A stretch of 64,000 bases of DNA from Allomyces macrogynus ATCC 38327 (taxonomy: Eukaryota; Blastocladiomycota; Blastocladiomycetes; Blastocladiales; Blastocladiaceae): NCBI GenBank assembly GCA_000151295.1, contig GG745337.1, positions 829,001-893,000 on the forward strand, in the 5' to 3' direction. This document shows, piece after piece, positions 22,290 to 33,217 of the stretch (positions within the stretch are counted from its first letter, which is position 1; each line of letters begins with the position of its first letter). The notes under the pieces were generated by a model that saw only the letters and a program-made list of their open reading frames with translations, searched no databases and was not told the origin of the DNA. A program made the position numbers and the translations under genes.

Positions 22290-23026
22290 ATGCCGCTGCG
22301 GGAAACGCCGGTTTTCTTCGACTGGACGAGCCACCGCACGTTCGGCCCCGTCCCGGTCAACACCTTTGCCGCGCTTGCGCGCCACGTCGCGCCGGCCACG
22401 CCGGGCCGCAACAACTTGCAAGCATCTCCCCGGACCGCTGCCTCGCCCGAACCGCACGCTACCAATACGCGGTCGCTCGACTGCGGTATCGAAGTCGTCG
22501 ACCGTCTGCCCGTGCACTGGTACTTGACGCGGGCCACCAGCGCCGCCTCTGCGGGCCAACGGGCTGAGATCAAGCTCGTTTTCCCAGCGCTCGAGATTGC
22601 CGAGCCGCGCACGGCGAGTCCTGAGTCGGGCAATGCGCTCGTGCACACGTCTACAGCTGCGCGCCGTCTGTGTGCGGTTCGAGCTGACGGGCCACACCGA
22701 CGCGCACTTTGTGCGGCTTACGCAACTGCGTCGCGGGATCGCCGGCACATATGAGCTGGTCGTCTTGACGCAAAGATTGCAAGCTCGTCGCCGTGCGGTT
22801 CACAATCCCGCACTCGAATGACTTGTCGGCGTTCAAGTACCACATCTCGTGGACGACGATTCACGAATTTTTGGACACGGAACAGTTCCCGCTCGCGGTC
22901 GCCTATTTCCGCGGGACCGTCTTTGTGCACACGGAAAAGGCTGCCATCAACCCCGTCAAGTTGTCCGTGCAGTGGGAGCCGACCCCGTCGGGCAAGCCCA
23001 TTAGAGGCAAGGGTACGGCGTCGCCT

Positions 23027-23070
<44 letters not shown>

Positions 23071-23856
23071 GCTCGCTCGCGTCGCGCTGGAGTTGTTTCT
23101 CACCTTGGCGCTGTTTTGCGTTCCTCTCCTGTTCACTACAGTTCAGTACAAGGTCGAGAAGTTCAAGCTCTCCGTCACGTCGGCCGTGCAACACCTGTTC
23201 AGCGGCTACGTGGTGCTGTCGATGCAAATGCTCTGGCTGCACGGCCGCGTCCCGTACCTGGCCATGCTCACCACGAAAGAACTCATTTTCTGGGATCCCA
23301 TCACCTACAACGAACTCACATTGCTCGCCGTCCCGCCGCGCACCGTGCAAATGCGCCTCGACGGCACGTTTGCGCGTCTCTTACTGCGCACCGAAGGCGA
23401 CGTCCGGCCCGAATACCACCTCTACGAGCTCGGCGACATTGCCGAGTCGCTGGCACTCGCCGTGACCCCCGTCGGCGTCCAGTCGAGCGACGGTCTTCCC
23501 GTCCCAGCGCCCGTGCCCGGTGCCAATAACTTGCGCGTCGCCCAGTTTGTCGATGTCGCGTGGCTCGACCCGGAGACGCTTGTCGCCGTGCACGGTAGTC
23601 TCACCAAGACCTACCTGCACGTGTGCCGCACGGGCCACGGCACGAACTCGGCGTGGATGGAAATGGACCAGGAGCCGTCTTCCGAGCCCAACGCGCTGCT
23701 GCAGACGACGTTGCGCAAGTTCTGCAGCGAGTTTGGCGTGCCCGTCGACCAGACGCGCGAATTGACGGTCGACGGCGTCGCTGACGACTATGTCCGGTCG
23801 GTCACGTCGTTGTACCCGCCGCTCACAGCATCGATCAGATCATCGGCACGCACCCC

Positions 23857-23889
<33 letters not shown>

Positions 23890-26144
23890 CCGGAACCGCA
23901 CCCATGTGGAGCTCTACGTGTCCAAGGCGCTCGGGTCGTACAAGAAGGCGCTGGCGCTGAAGCGCATCGAAGTGCCCGACGGCGACGTGGTCGGGCATAC
24001 CCAGGATATGGTGCAGGGCCCGCTGTTGCTCATCAAGGCCGGCGGGTACAGTCTGCTGCGGTCGACGTTGCCGATCGAGAACGTGGTCATGGCATCGCTT
24101 TCGACGCCGTTCCAGACCCTCGCGAATGTCGCAGTCGTGGCCGCGAGAGATTTGCCACTCGCCGATTGGCTGCTCGATGGGACCATGGACGAAGCGGCAT
24201 TGGCAGTCGCGCGCGGCAAGGCCACAACTGCATCCGAATCGAAGCGCATTCAGCGCGCAATCGACGACGTGCGCAAGGACTCGCGGTTGTTGATGCGAGA
24301 CGTCGAGCATGTGATTGATATGCTCCGGTTCCATGTGGTTGCTGACAATGATGCGAGCATGGGCGACCTGACGCTGCACATGCCGGACCTCGTCTGCCCG
24401 CTGCTGCAACAGGTGCTCGCGGGCACGCAGCAAGTCGTTCAGCCGGTCCTCGCCCTCGTCATGCTCTTCTCGGACATGTTCCCGAACCAAGTGCCGGGCA
24501 TTCTCGCGCACCTGCGGCACCTGTACGTCCTCCCGCACCTGCTCTCGCCCAAGGTCCTCGCGCTGCTGCCCGTGCAAGTCGACATGCCCCTGGCGCGCGA
24601 CCAGGACGTGTGGGTCATGCACCAGCTCGCCAACCTCGCCGCCAACTTCGAGTCATGGTCATGGGAAGTGTGCGCCAAATTCGCCGGGCTCGCGCCGGCC
24701 GACGCCGTGCGCGCGATCGTTGGCCGCCCGTCTGGCCGGTCCGAGGCCATGGCCAAGCGGTGGTTCCTGCACGGCATGGCGCAGCTGATTCACGCGCAGA
24801 CGCGCGGCGCGCGTGCCACCGATGGACTCCAGGCATTGCACGAGGCCGTGAATATCATGCGCGCCCTGGCGCTCGAGTTGTCGGCGCCTACGGCACTAGA
24901 CGCGGTCGATATTGATATGGTCCATCGCACCGCGCGCATTCTCGAATCTTCGAGCCTGCACCACGCGGCGATCGCCATGTACATGACGGAACTGCACTTG
25001 CTGGAGTCCAAGTTCGCAGTCGTCGCGCACGCATACGTCGATGACGCGACGGTCGCGCGCGAACCCGTGCACCAGCGGATCGATCTGGTGCTCGATACGC
25101 TCGTCGCGTGCCAGTTGCATGTCGGGGATAAGGCCGCGGCCATGGTGATGATTGAACTGGTCGCGAAACGCACGGGCGCGGATCACGCGCGCACGCACGC
25201 GCTGATGCGGCTGTGGGTGCAGAATATGGCCGATGACGATGTGGGGCTCGTCAAGAACGCGTTGAGTGATGTTGTCGAGGACGTTTTGCTCGCACAGGCG
25301 GATGCGGCGGTCGCGGCACTGCAGCGGGATGCGGCCGCGGCAGTCGCCGTCGTGGACTCGAGTGTGGGCGGATCGCCCGCACACTCGATGCGCCGGATTG
25401 GCCGTAGCGCTGGCGCACCGCGCGTGGCGGCGGCAGCGGCGGCGCCCGTGTCGGTCGGGCGGCAGCTGGACCAGGTCGTGCGCGTGCACCAGTTGCTCGG
25501 CACGTTTTACTTGCACCAGCGGCGCGAGTATACAGATGCGGCCACGTATTTCTACTTGGTCGCGCTCTACGCGCGCGTGTTTGCCGCAGGGGACGATGCC
25601 GAAGTCGTGAACCTGCGGCTCGCGAGTTTGCTCAAGGCGTTGCATTCGCTGCACATGATCGAGACCAAGAACGAGCGGTTCGTTTTGGTGCCAGGGGAGA
25701 AGGTGCCAGGTCAGGTTCGTTGGTTTCTATCTCATCCTTGCCTCATGTGAGGCATTCATTTCACCACCATCTTTTGTGCCCCACCAGCAGGACCTCTACC
25801 AGATGCTCGTCGTCACCGACGCCGCCCTGCAGCGCGAATACGACGAAGTCATGCTCGAGCAGCAGTTGACCGACAAGGCCGCGCCGTACCTGCCAGCGAG
25901 CATCGCGAACGGTAATTCGCCCGCCGCGCGCGCGGAACGGTTTGCGCGCGCCAAGTCGCATGGCGTTGGGCGCGTGATGCCCGAGGACCCGCTCCGGCTG
26001 CCGACGCTAATTCAGAGTATGGCGCGTGCCGGAAGCAAGGAACTGGCCCGCGAAGTGCTTGAACGGCACAAGGAGTACATTTATCGCGCGACACAGCGCG
26101 ATGTGGAGTGGCTCGAGGGGACGGTGTTTGCGGAGGCGAGTTGA
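22290..26144 (+). CDS. NUP160: Nucleoporin Nup120/Nup160, Y-complex subunit
   Basis: Nup160 (Nup120 in yeast) is a scaffold nucleoporin of the Y (Nup84/107) complex, with an N-terminal beta-propeller and a C-terminal helical stack. The propeller is seen from LPVHWYL to TYELVVLT, with blade-like segments such as WLHGRVPYLAMLTTKELIFWD and LLLRTEGDVRPEYHLYEL. The helical part includes TFYLHQRREYTDAATYFYLVALYARVF followed by LLKALHSLHMIE, the family's signature alpha-solenoid block. The last exon starts at about 25788 after an intron (25715-25787) and ends WLEGTVFAEAS. A polyQ tract is encoded near 23857-23888. A probable intron lies at about 23015-23147. Two one-base frame jumps (about 22640-22660 and at 22771) break the first propeller blades. 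Identity rests on pattern recognition of a poorly conserved family, so I am less than certain. Confidence 0.75.
23028..23068 (+). repeat. (CT)20 microsatellite inside a NUP160 intron
   Basis: The pyrimidine tract sits between a GTACGG donor (about 23013) and the TACAG/TTCAG acceptors (23140-23147). The intron happens to be open in the coding frame. Confidence 0.85.
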
Positions 26145-26285
26145 ATGAGAAGGAGATGGATGGGATGAGGAAAGGGGTAGAGTGGTTTTGTTGTGGTGTT
26201 CAAACACAATTGGTTTTGGTCAATGTCGCAATTATCATCATGCTATTAGCATTTTTGTATTGCACATCTGCCATGGCTGCACCGT

Positions 26286-28925
26286 CTACCTGAACGGATC
26301 AAACTCGCGCAACACCTCCACGCTCGACGATTGCGTCCGTCCCCCTCCACCTCCGCCTCCGCTCCCCGTCGACGACGCCAGACTGGACGTCGATAAACTG
26401 CGGAACGCGGCCGCAAGCGCATCCGCATTACCGGCCGCACCCAGTCGCATAGCCATTGGCGCCGCCGCCCCATTTCGCGGCGCACTCGCAAGTGACGTGC
26501 GCGACCCGTTCGGCGACGACAAACGCCGAGAACGATGCTGACGGCGCGGTACTCATTTGCCCAATCGTACGTGCCGCCATCGCCTGCGCGGCTGCCGCGG
26601 CCGCAGCCGACGCCGCAGCGCCCACGGGCGTTGGTCGCAACACCGGCGCGGTGATTGGCGACTGTGGACTCGCGGCGTGCATGGCCCGCGGTGACGACGC
26701 AGCGATCGAATCGAGCGGTGGCAGTTCCGGCTCTCCCTGCGCATTCCTCCTCACCGACGCGGCTGTCACGACCGAGCTCGACGCGCGGCTCATCGCCTCC
26801 CCCTGCGCCAGCACCGCGGCATGTGCGGCCTCGACCGCACGATCCACGGCCCGCACACGCGTCAAAATCTCCCTGAACTCGGCGACACTCGCGACCGCAG
26901 GCCCGTAAGCGACGCGGTACAGCGTCGGGATCACTTGCGCGACGACCACGTCTACCGGTAAGGCCAGAGACCTCGGCGCATTCCCCACCTGCGACGCCGG
27001 CGCTGGGTTCGGTCCGAACACCAGATCGTGGTACACCCCAACGAGCGCGGACGCGACGCATGCTCCACCTGACGCAGGAGGTGGGACCGCGGCAGCGGCG
27101 ACGCGCAGGGTCGGGAGTAACGTGTCGGCAACGAACCCGCGGTCGAGGAGCGGCGTGGCCGCGCGAATTGCGAGTAACGCCGAGGCTTGCATTTCGGCCA
27201 CCGTCGGTGATACACGCGCGGTCGGGTCGGGCGCGAGAAACCGCGCGATCCGTGGGAGGATCACCGTTTTCAGATGCGCGTATTCGATCCAGGCGAGAAC
27301 GGGCGCCGCAGTCCCAGATGGCGCGCTCGGTGGTGCGCGTGGGGCCGGGGACTTGAGCACGGTGAGCGCGTTGGCTTGGACCGCCTGGTGCGCAGCCATA
27401 TCAAGTGCGGTGGAGAAGAGCGGGACGAGGACTTGTGACACGTCCGCCGGATTTGGGAGGCGGTCGATCAGGACGGGTACATTGGCGAGGAGCGTTTGCA
27501 CGACGTGGGGCGGGTCCGTGCATAACAGGAGCGGGGCCAAGGCCGGGACGACGGTCGTTTGCACGTCGCGCGGCGTCAGATGCGTCAAGCACGCGGCCAT
27601 GAGCGGAGGTAAGACGAACACGGCCATACTGGGCGTGCGCAGTTCAGGTACGAGCGCGGGCACGAGTTTCAGCTTGACGAGTTTCGTGGGCATTTTGGGT
27701 ACGAGTGTCGCGAGCGACTTGAAGAACTGGGCGCGGTCGAGCGTCGATTGGGAAGGCAGGGTGTCGAGGAACCGGACGGCCACGAGGAGTGGGCTTTGGA
27801 ACGCAGCGTGCTGGGGGAGGTCACGCAGTGCGATCCGGTCGTCGGGGCTACGCTTGACGAGGTCGGCGACGAGTTGCTGGATGCCGGGTGGCAGGTCGGT
27901 CACTGAGAGACGTTCGATCTGCGTCTTGAATGCGAGAATGTTGGATTGCGCTTGAATCAGGGACCGACCCTGGTGGTGCAGAGCGTGGATCAGGCATCCG
28001 AGCGCAAACGCGTCCGACGCGGGTACCGGTCTTTGGTCAATGACGGCTTCGGGCGCGCCAAAGTCGAGGTTCGGCAACCATGACGAGCCGAGCGGGGCGT
28101 TGTACTCGGGAAAGTCGACTTTTTGGTCGGTGCCGTACTGGTTCCACTGGCTGAAAAAGAATCTGTCGGCATCAAGAGACGGATTACATGCGACATACTC
28201 AGTGCATTCATTCTCGAGGATGAACCCGGCCAACTACACGGTGGATAAGTACCCGCCAAGTTTCCAGTCCCCCTTGCTGTTAATCCAAACGGCCTCCGGG
28301 ACCAAGTTGCTGTGCACGAGCTTGGCGTCGTGGTGGCAAAACTCGAGTGCTCGCGCGAGCTGCAAGACGCCTTTTTGAATCTGCAAACTCGTCAGTTCCT
28401 TCACCCAAATGCGGCCTGCAAAACAACCCCAATCCATACCTCGAGTTCGTCGAGCTCGTACGTCTCCACCGTGCGGTCGATCCCCGTCGTAAAGTTTGAG
28501 TAATTGCCCAACACATTGGCCAGGTTGCCCATGATTGGCTCGGTCGCAAATGCGAGCGTCGTCGGCGACTCGGCGAGCGGTTCGGCAATTTCCAGCAGGC
28601 ACGGGTGCCGTAGCCGCGACAGGACGGCAATATCGCGCTTGAGCAGCGCGACGAGGTGATCGACATGGCCGCGGCGTCGTGGCGCCTGGTCGGCAAATAG
28701 TTTCTTTTCGAAAATAAAGACGGCGACACGACGGCCTGTCGTCTAGTTGCGAATTATGTCGGGGTAGCTGGTCAACGAAGGGCTGATTCATCCAGTTGGG
28801 AGCGCAGATCGCCATGTTCACACCTTGTTGGTCGCGTTGTAGACGCGCCAGCAGAACCCGGGCCCACCCGTCGCGACGACGCGTTTCGTGTCGACGTCGT
28901 ACTCGCGTGTGATTTGGTTACCCAT
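26286..28925 (-). CDS. SCYL2: SCY1-like protein 2 (SCYL2/CVAK104) pseudokinase
   Basis: SCYL2 is a clathrin-coat-associated pseudokinase acting in TGN-endosome traffic. The first minus-strand exon begins at ATG 28925 (MGNQITREYDV, then GGPGFCWRVYNATNK). Next come a kinase N-lobe exon (RRVAVFIFEKKLFA, IAVLSRLRHPCLLE, FATEPIMGNLANVLG), an exon with IQKGVLQLARALEFCHH and KLVHSNLVPEAVWINSKGDWKLGG, and a long exon (28233-26520) with APEAVIDQ, ASDAFALGCLIHAL and HEAT-like repeats. The catalytic loop reads HSN instead of HRD, and no DFG is visible, as in the family. The N-terminal MGNQ suggests myristoylation. The C-terminus ends FDPFR, a DPF motif of the kind that binds adaptor appendages. A one-base frame jump near 26519-26521 separates the main exon from the C-terminal 75 residues. 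Confidence 0.87.
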
Positions 28926-29006
28926 TGCGCCGAGTTGGTGCGCGTCAACGACGCTATCGCTAGTTGTTTCTCGTTGGCGGGGCTCGCGCCTCCGTTTCTT
29001 CTATCC
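28926..29006. other. SCYL2 upstream flank
   Basis: A short region between the SCYL2 start and the tRNA-headed repeat. No promoter motif is obvious. Confidence 0.4.
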
Positions 29007-29390
29007 GTCAGCCGTCAACGTGGTTGGGTCGCCGAGTCCCCAGTTCAAATCTGGGCGCAGACAACATTTCTCTCGGCTAATCCTTGTTGCGACGAGGATT
29101 GGAATCACCGCGTGTGGGCGGCGACATGTGCCACGTTTCCAAAAACGCCTTCCCATGGCCGCTCATTTCCAGCATCAATCAAGGGAGACAACATCCTGAG
29201 AGCGTCTAATAACAGAAGCGGCAAGTAAACGGGCCGTTAGGACCAGCGGGGCGGGGTCACAGCAACGGCGCGTTCACGTGCATCAACGTCGGAAATAGAA
29301 AATGTGAATGAGTAGAGAACATGCGAGCCCGCATGTTCTGAGTTAAGACGGGCATGCAAATAAGAGAAAACCGGCGACCAAAAGTCGATC
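29007..29390 (+). repeat. tRNA-headed repeat, copy 1 (SINE-like)
   Basis: The head (29007-29063) begins GTCAGC and ends GCAGACA. It contains a perfect T-arm: CCCAG, TTCAAAT loop, CTGGG, including a GTTCAAATC B-box. The following 320 bases (to about 29390) align patchily with 29900-30190, for example GCTCATTTCC, CCTGAG, AGCGGCAAG, CAACGGCGCG/CAACAGCGCG, GAGAACATGC and GCAAA.AAGAG. There is no coding content. Interpreted as an old tRNA-derived repeat; the relationship to a particular tRNA is not resolved. Confidence 0.5.
29316..29339. repeat. 24-bp palindrome (10-bp arms, 4-base loop)
   Basis: AGAACATGCG, AGCC, CGCATGTTCT. The arms are perfect. The paralogous position in copy 2 (about 30132-30150) has only one recognisable arm (GAGAACATGC), so the palindrome is specific to copy 1. 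Confidence 0.8.
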
Positions 29391-29527
29391 GAGGCACGGT
29401 TGCCCATAATCCCATTTGTCGCGGTCTTCGCGAATCAATGGCAGCGCTCTTGCATGCGGTGTCTCGTTGTCGTGTCCACAATGAATGTCCTGGCAGAAGT
29501 CCTCGTTCATTTCCGTTGTTCATTTCT

Positions 29528-30190
29528 GTCAGCTGCCAGCATGGTGGAGGCGCTCTGTCACCAAACGTCTCCAGTTCAAACTGGGCGCTGACATTAATTC
29601 CTCTCGATCGCGAGCACGCGACGCAACGTGTGCTCCACTTGCGCGGGCACTCACCTGGGACACGCACGCGACATGCCTGCTTCTTTTTGTTGCGACTCTC
29701 AGAAATCCTGGCTGGCCTGAAGGATGCTCGTCAATATTTCGACAGTATCACCTTGTAAATGCGTTAATAGTCTGCTTTGAAGTGGCACAGCAACTGCAAG
29801 TCGACAACCCGCTTCTCTCTTCCGAGCAGGATCCACCATCTCAGCGTGTTCCTGACGAGAAAAGCCGCGACGCTTTCGACTCCGTGATCAGGAGTGCCAA
29901 CCCAAACCGAGACAACCAAACTTCGTTTCTAAAAAAGGCCCGTCCTTGGCAGCTCATTTCCGGCCAACAGACGCGGCATCAGCAGTAAACAATGGAAAGG
30001 GGACGAACAACCTGAGTGTGTGGCAGCAGCGGCAAGCAAAGGAGGCCGCAAAGACCAATGGGGGGAATAACGGCAACAGCGCGTACAAGCGCAACGATGA
30101 AAAACTACGGAACCAAAAATGAAAATGGGTGGAGAACATGCAAGCCATGATGGGAATGCAAACGAGAGCGGCGAGGTGAACGGGGCGCGG
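29528..30190 (+). repeat. tRNA-headed repeat, copy 2 (SINE-like, longer)
   Basis: The head (29528-29593, 66 nt) has complementary tips GTCAGC/GCTGAC (six pairs, then discriminator A), an A-box-like TGGTGGAGGCG at about 29542, and a T-arm CCAG, TTCAAA, CTGGG. It aligns with the head of copy 1. About 270 bases absent from copy 1 follow, and then the shared tail from about 29900 to 30190. The tail forms the 3' flank of the Kelch-b561 gene (minus strand). Confidence 0.5.
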
Positions 30191-30198
30191 CGGTGGGT

Positions 30199-33100
30199 TT
30201 ACGTGTTGACGATGCGCAGCTTGGGCTAGACGAGTGAACGAGGGCACAGTGAGCATTCCGACCCCAACCACGTGCATGCAGTTGCCAACCGCAAACCGTA
30301 CCTTGGGCAACGTAATAATCACGACATCGCGATCATTAATATCGCCATCATCATCATCCTGCACCTCCGCTCCCCTCCCATGCGCCCCGGCCCCACCCCC
30401 CGGCGCGCCCGACGAATACCGCGAGCCATTATGCCCCGCCGAAGACGACGCAACAAGCCCAATCGGCGCCGAGGACGACCCACTGCCCAAATGCGTGCGC
30501 GCCAAGGACCCGCTATTGGGCGACGGCAAATCCGACTCGTCATCGAGCATATCCGGGTCGTACTCGTCGTAATCCTCGACAATATCCCCGCGCAATGCCG
30601 ACTGCGACCCGGAACCGTTGATGTTCCCACCCGACGCGGACCCGGCGCCGGCAGCGTTGGTCCGCCCAAGAGCGCCGCCGGTGCTCGCGCGCCGTGCGGC
30701 GTCCTTTTTACCCAACAATTTCCGCGCGATCCGGACGGACAGCGACCGGCGGTTGGGCCATCCGAGCATCGTGAGCACGAGATAGACGAGCAGGAGCACG
30801 CCAACGTAGACGGCGAGCGCAATGTACAGCGCGATCGGTGCCTCGGCGAGGACCAGCCCGAGCAATACATTCGCGAACCCGCCATAAATCACGAGCAATC
30901 CGGTCCACTGGTGCGCATTATTCCAGAACCGCTCGTAGGTAAACCCGCCAATCCCCGTCTCGGAATTCGATTTCCGCGCGCGCACGGGACTCGCGGGCCC
31001 ACCACCGAACATGGCATTCAGGTCACGGAGAGCCTGGTTGAGCGCGTGCCGCGTGTTCGCCGGGTGGCCCGCGGCTCCGGCACGCCCGCCAACGCCCATC
31101 CCGAGCGGGTCGTTCCGTGCGGCTCCCTGCACGTTGCGGGTCGCGGACCGCGGACTCGATCGTGACCGCGCAGGCGTGAGCCAGGGGACGTTGGAGGGTT
31201 GGACGATGCCGAAAATGGCTTGAAGCGCGACGAGGCACAGGAGCGTGAACCCGAGCACACCGTGCGGCGTAGTGAAGTGACCCGAGGATTTGGCCGTGTA
31301 GGCAAAGTAGAACCCGACGCCCGCGGCGGCCATGCCGGCGACGTTGAGACCCACGTGGATCCATAACCATACGCGGCGCGCATTCGCCGGGCGCGTCACG
31401 TTCTGCGGCCCAGCGGACGCGGCAGCAGCGGACGCGCGGGGCCGGCCCGTGGCGGCGGCGGTGGCAACGGCCGTGGCGGCGGCGGTTGCCGTCAACGGCT
31501 TTTTCCGCGTACTCGAATGCCGACGGGGTTTCCCGTACCGCGCGACCAATGCGGCGGCCGTGAAAAAGAAGGTGAACGACGAGGCCATGAGAATGCCGTG
31601 CACGAGCGGTGACCCTTCGAACGTGGACCCACCGCCGCCGTTGATCCCGCCGTTGTTGGACGGCCCGCCGGGCGGATTGTAGCAGGTCATGGACATGTTC
31701 TTGTTGGCGCCGACATTGGCCGGTTGGAACTTGAGCAGCCACACTTCGTTGGTCACGGACCCGGAACTGGTTTCACCGCCAAACATGACGACGGCGCCGG
31801 CGCCCACGTGCGAGGTGACGGCGGCACCGGCGCGGTTGTCCGGGTAGACGCCAGCCCTGGCGGCGTCGGGCAGGACGAGCGTCCAAGACCCGCCGTTGGC
31901 ACTATTTGGGATCAAACAACAGTGAGCGCAGGGGACGAATAGCAGCTCACACACCGAGAACAACAAAGAAACGCACTCAAAGTAGCCCACTTGCCCAGGC
32001 GGACCCATCCCATCCCCCGTCCCACCGAGCAACACCGCATGCGCATAAAACGTATTCGCGTCCTGCATATCCGGCCGGAACGCAACACTGCCCGCGACCC
32101 GTGGCGGCGGACAGTTATTCACCTGGCGCCAGGTGCCGGACCCACTCAACTTCTGCCCGCTCGGCGACCCCATCCACGCGTCATACGTTGGGCACTTGGT
32201 CGGCGTGCACCCACCAAACGCTAGCAATCGCTCTCCGGGCAACATGGCGCCACCGGCGAGCGTGCGCCCGGCGGGTCTTGACGTGGACATGGAGACGGTC
32301 GACCAGGTCGCATCGACCGTCGAGTAATTGAACGAGGTCATGCCGTCCTTGAGCGTGAGCGCGTACAGGTCGTTGCTGCCGTTCGATCCGTCGGGCGAGG
32401 TCGTGCCGCGCGCGGCAAGACCGAGGTAGAGCGTGGTCAGCATCGGCGGGATCGTGCGCTCGTCAGGCGCGACACCGCCGACGGCGCCCGACATGGGTGG
32501 CGGTGGGGTGCCCTTGGCAATGATCGGTGACCAGGCTTTGATGTTGGTTTGGAACCCCCAGGCGTCGTTGAGGAGCGCGTTATTGGCGCCGCGGCCTGTG
32601 GCCATGATGATGCCTTGTCGTAAAAAGGACGAGGGCACGTCGGCGCCGGCGACGGCCCCGTACCGTGCCGGTGGGCGGGCTGGCCACGCGATCGGCTGCT
32701 GGATTAGTTCCCAGGTGGTCGTATCAATGTCGAGCAGCCACGTGTCGTCGAGCGGGACATTGTCCTTAGTTCTAGTTCAGAGCGAGGCGAGGGCGAGAGA
32801 GCGACCACACCGAATCGAAAGCACGGATCACGGAGCGCGAACAGAGCGGAAATTAGTCCGCGGAACTCACGATCCGTCGCGCAATCCAATCCAATCCATG
32901 ACGTACCGCCCGCCAAACATCAAGATCTTCTTGGTCGACGGCTCATAGACAAAGACGGAATCACGGCGCGGCGACGGGCTCGCGGCGCCACTGGGAATGG
33001 ACAGCTGCGACCACTGCATGACAGGCACGGCCTGCGCCTGCGCCGCCTGGGCCGCGGACGCTGGTGCGGTTGCGGACAGGATCGTGAGCAGCGTGGCCGC

Positions 33101-33217
33101 AGCCATGCCGACGAGGCTGGCGAGGGCGTGTGAGCTCCTGCTGCAGCGCCGGCGCGGCGGGCGCGTTGAGGACGGATCGTGGGATCGTGGTGGCGGCGGT
33201 CGTGTTGCCGGCTTCAT
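30199..33217 (-). CDS. Secreted-side Kelch-repeat protein fused to a cytochrome b561-like membrane domain
   Basis: The N-terminus carries a signal/anchor helix (SLVGMAAATLLTILSATAPASA). Kelch/galactose-oxidase-type repeats follow: PRRDSVFVYEPSTKKILMFGG, DDTWLLDIDTTTWELI, RTLAGGAMLPGERLLAFGG and HVGAGAVVMFGGETSSGSV then NEVWLLKF. The C-terminal part has about five hydrophobic helices with spaced histidines: LVHGILMASSFTFFFTAAAL, WLWIHVGLNVAGMAAAGVGF, HFTTPHGVLGFTLLCLVAL, AHQWTGLLVIYGGFANVLLG and ALYIALAVYVGVLLLVYLVL. This matches the His pattern of cytochrome b561/ferric-reductase-like domains. An acidic cytosolic tail ends in ITLPK, and after an intron with GTACGG donor, PKLRIVNT (stop 30199-30201). 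Other introns lie near 32770-32890 and 31900-31990. It is likely a plasma-membrane transmembrane electron carrier with an extracellular Kelch propeller; substrate unknown. Confidence 0.7.

Noticed and set aside
30234..32948. Several plus-strand open frames opposite the Kelch-b561 gene
   Set aside because: Antisense shadows without domain content; the minus-strand frame has Kelch and membrane signatures.
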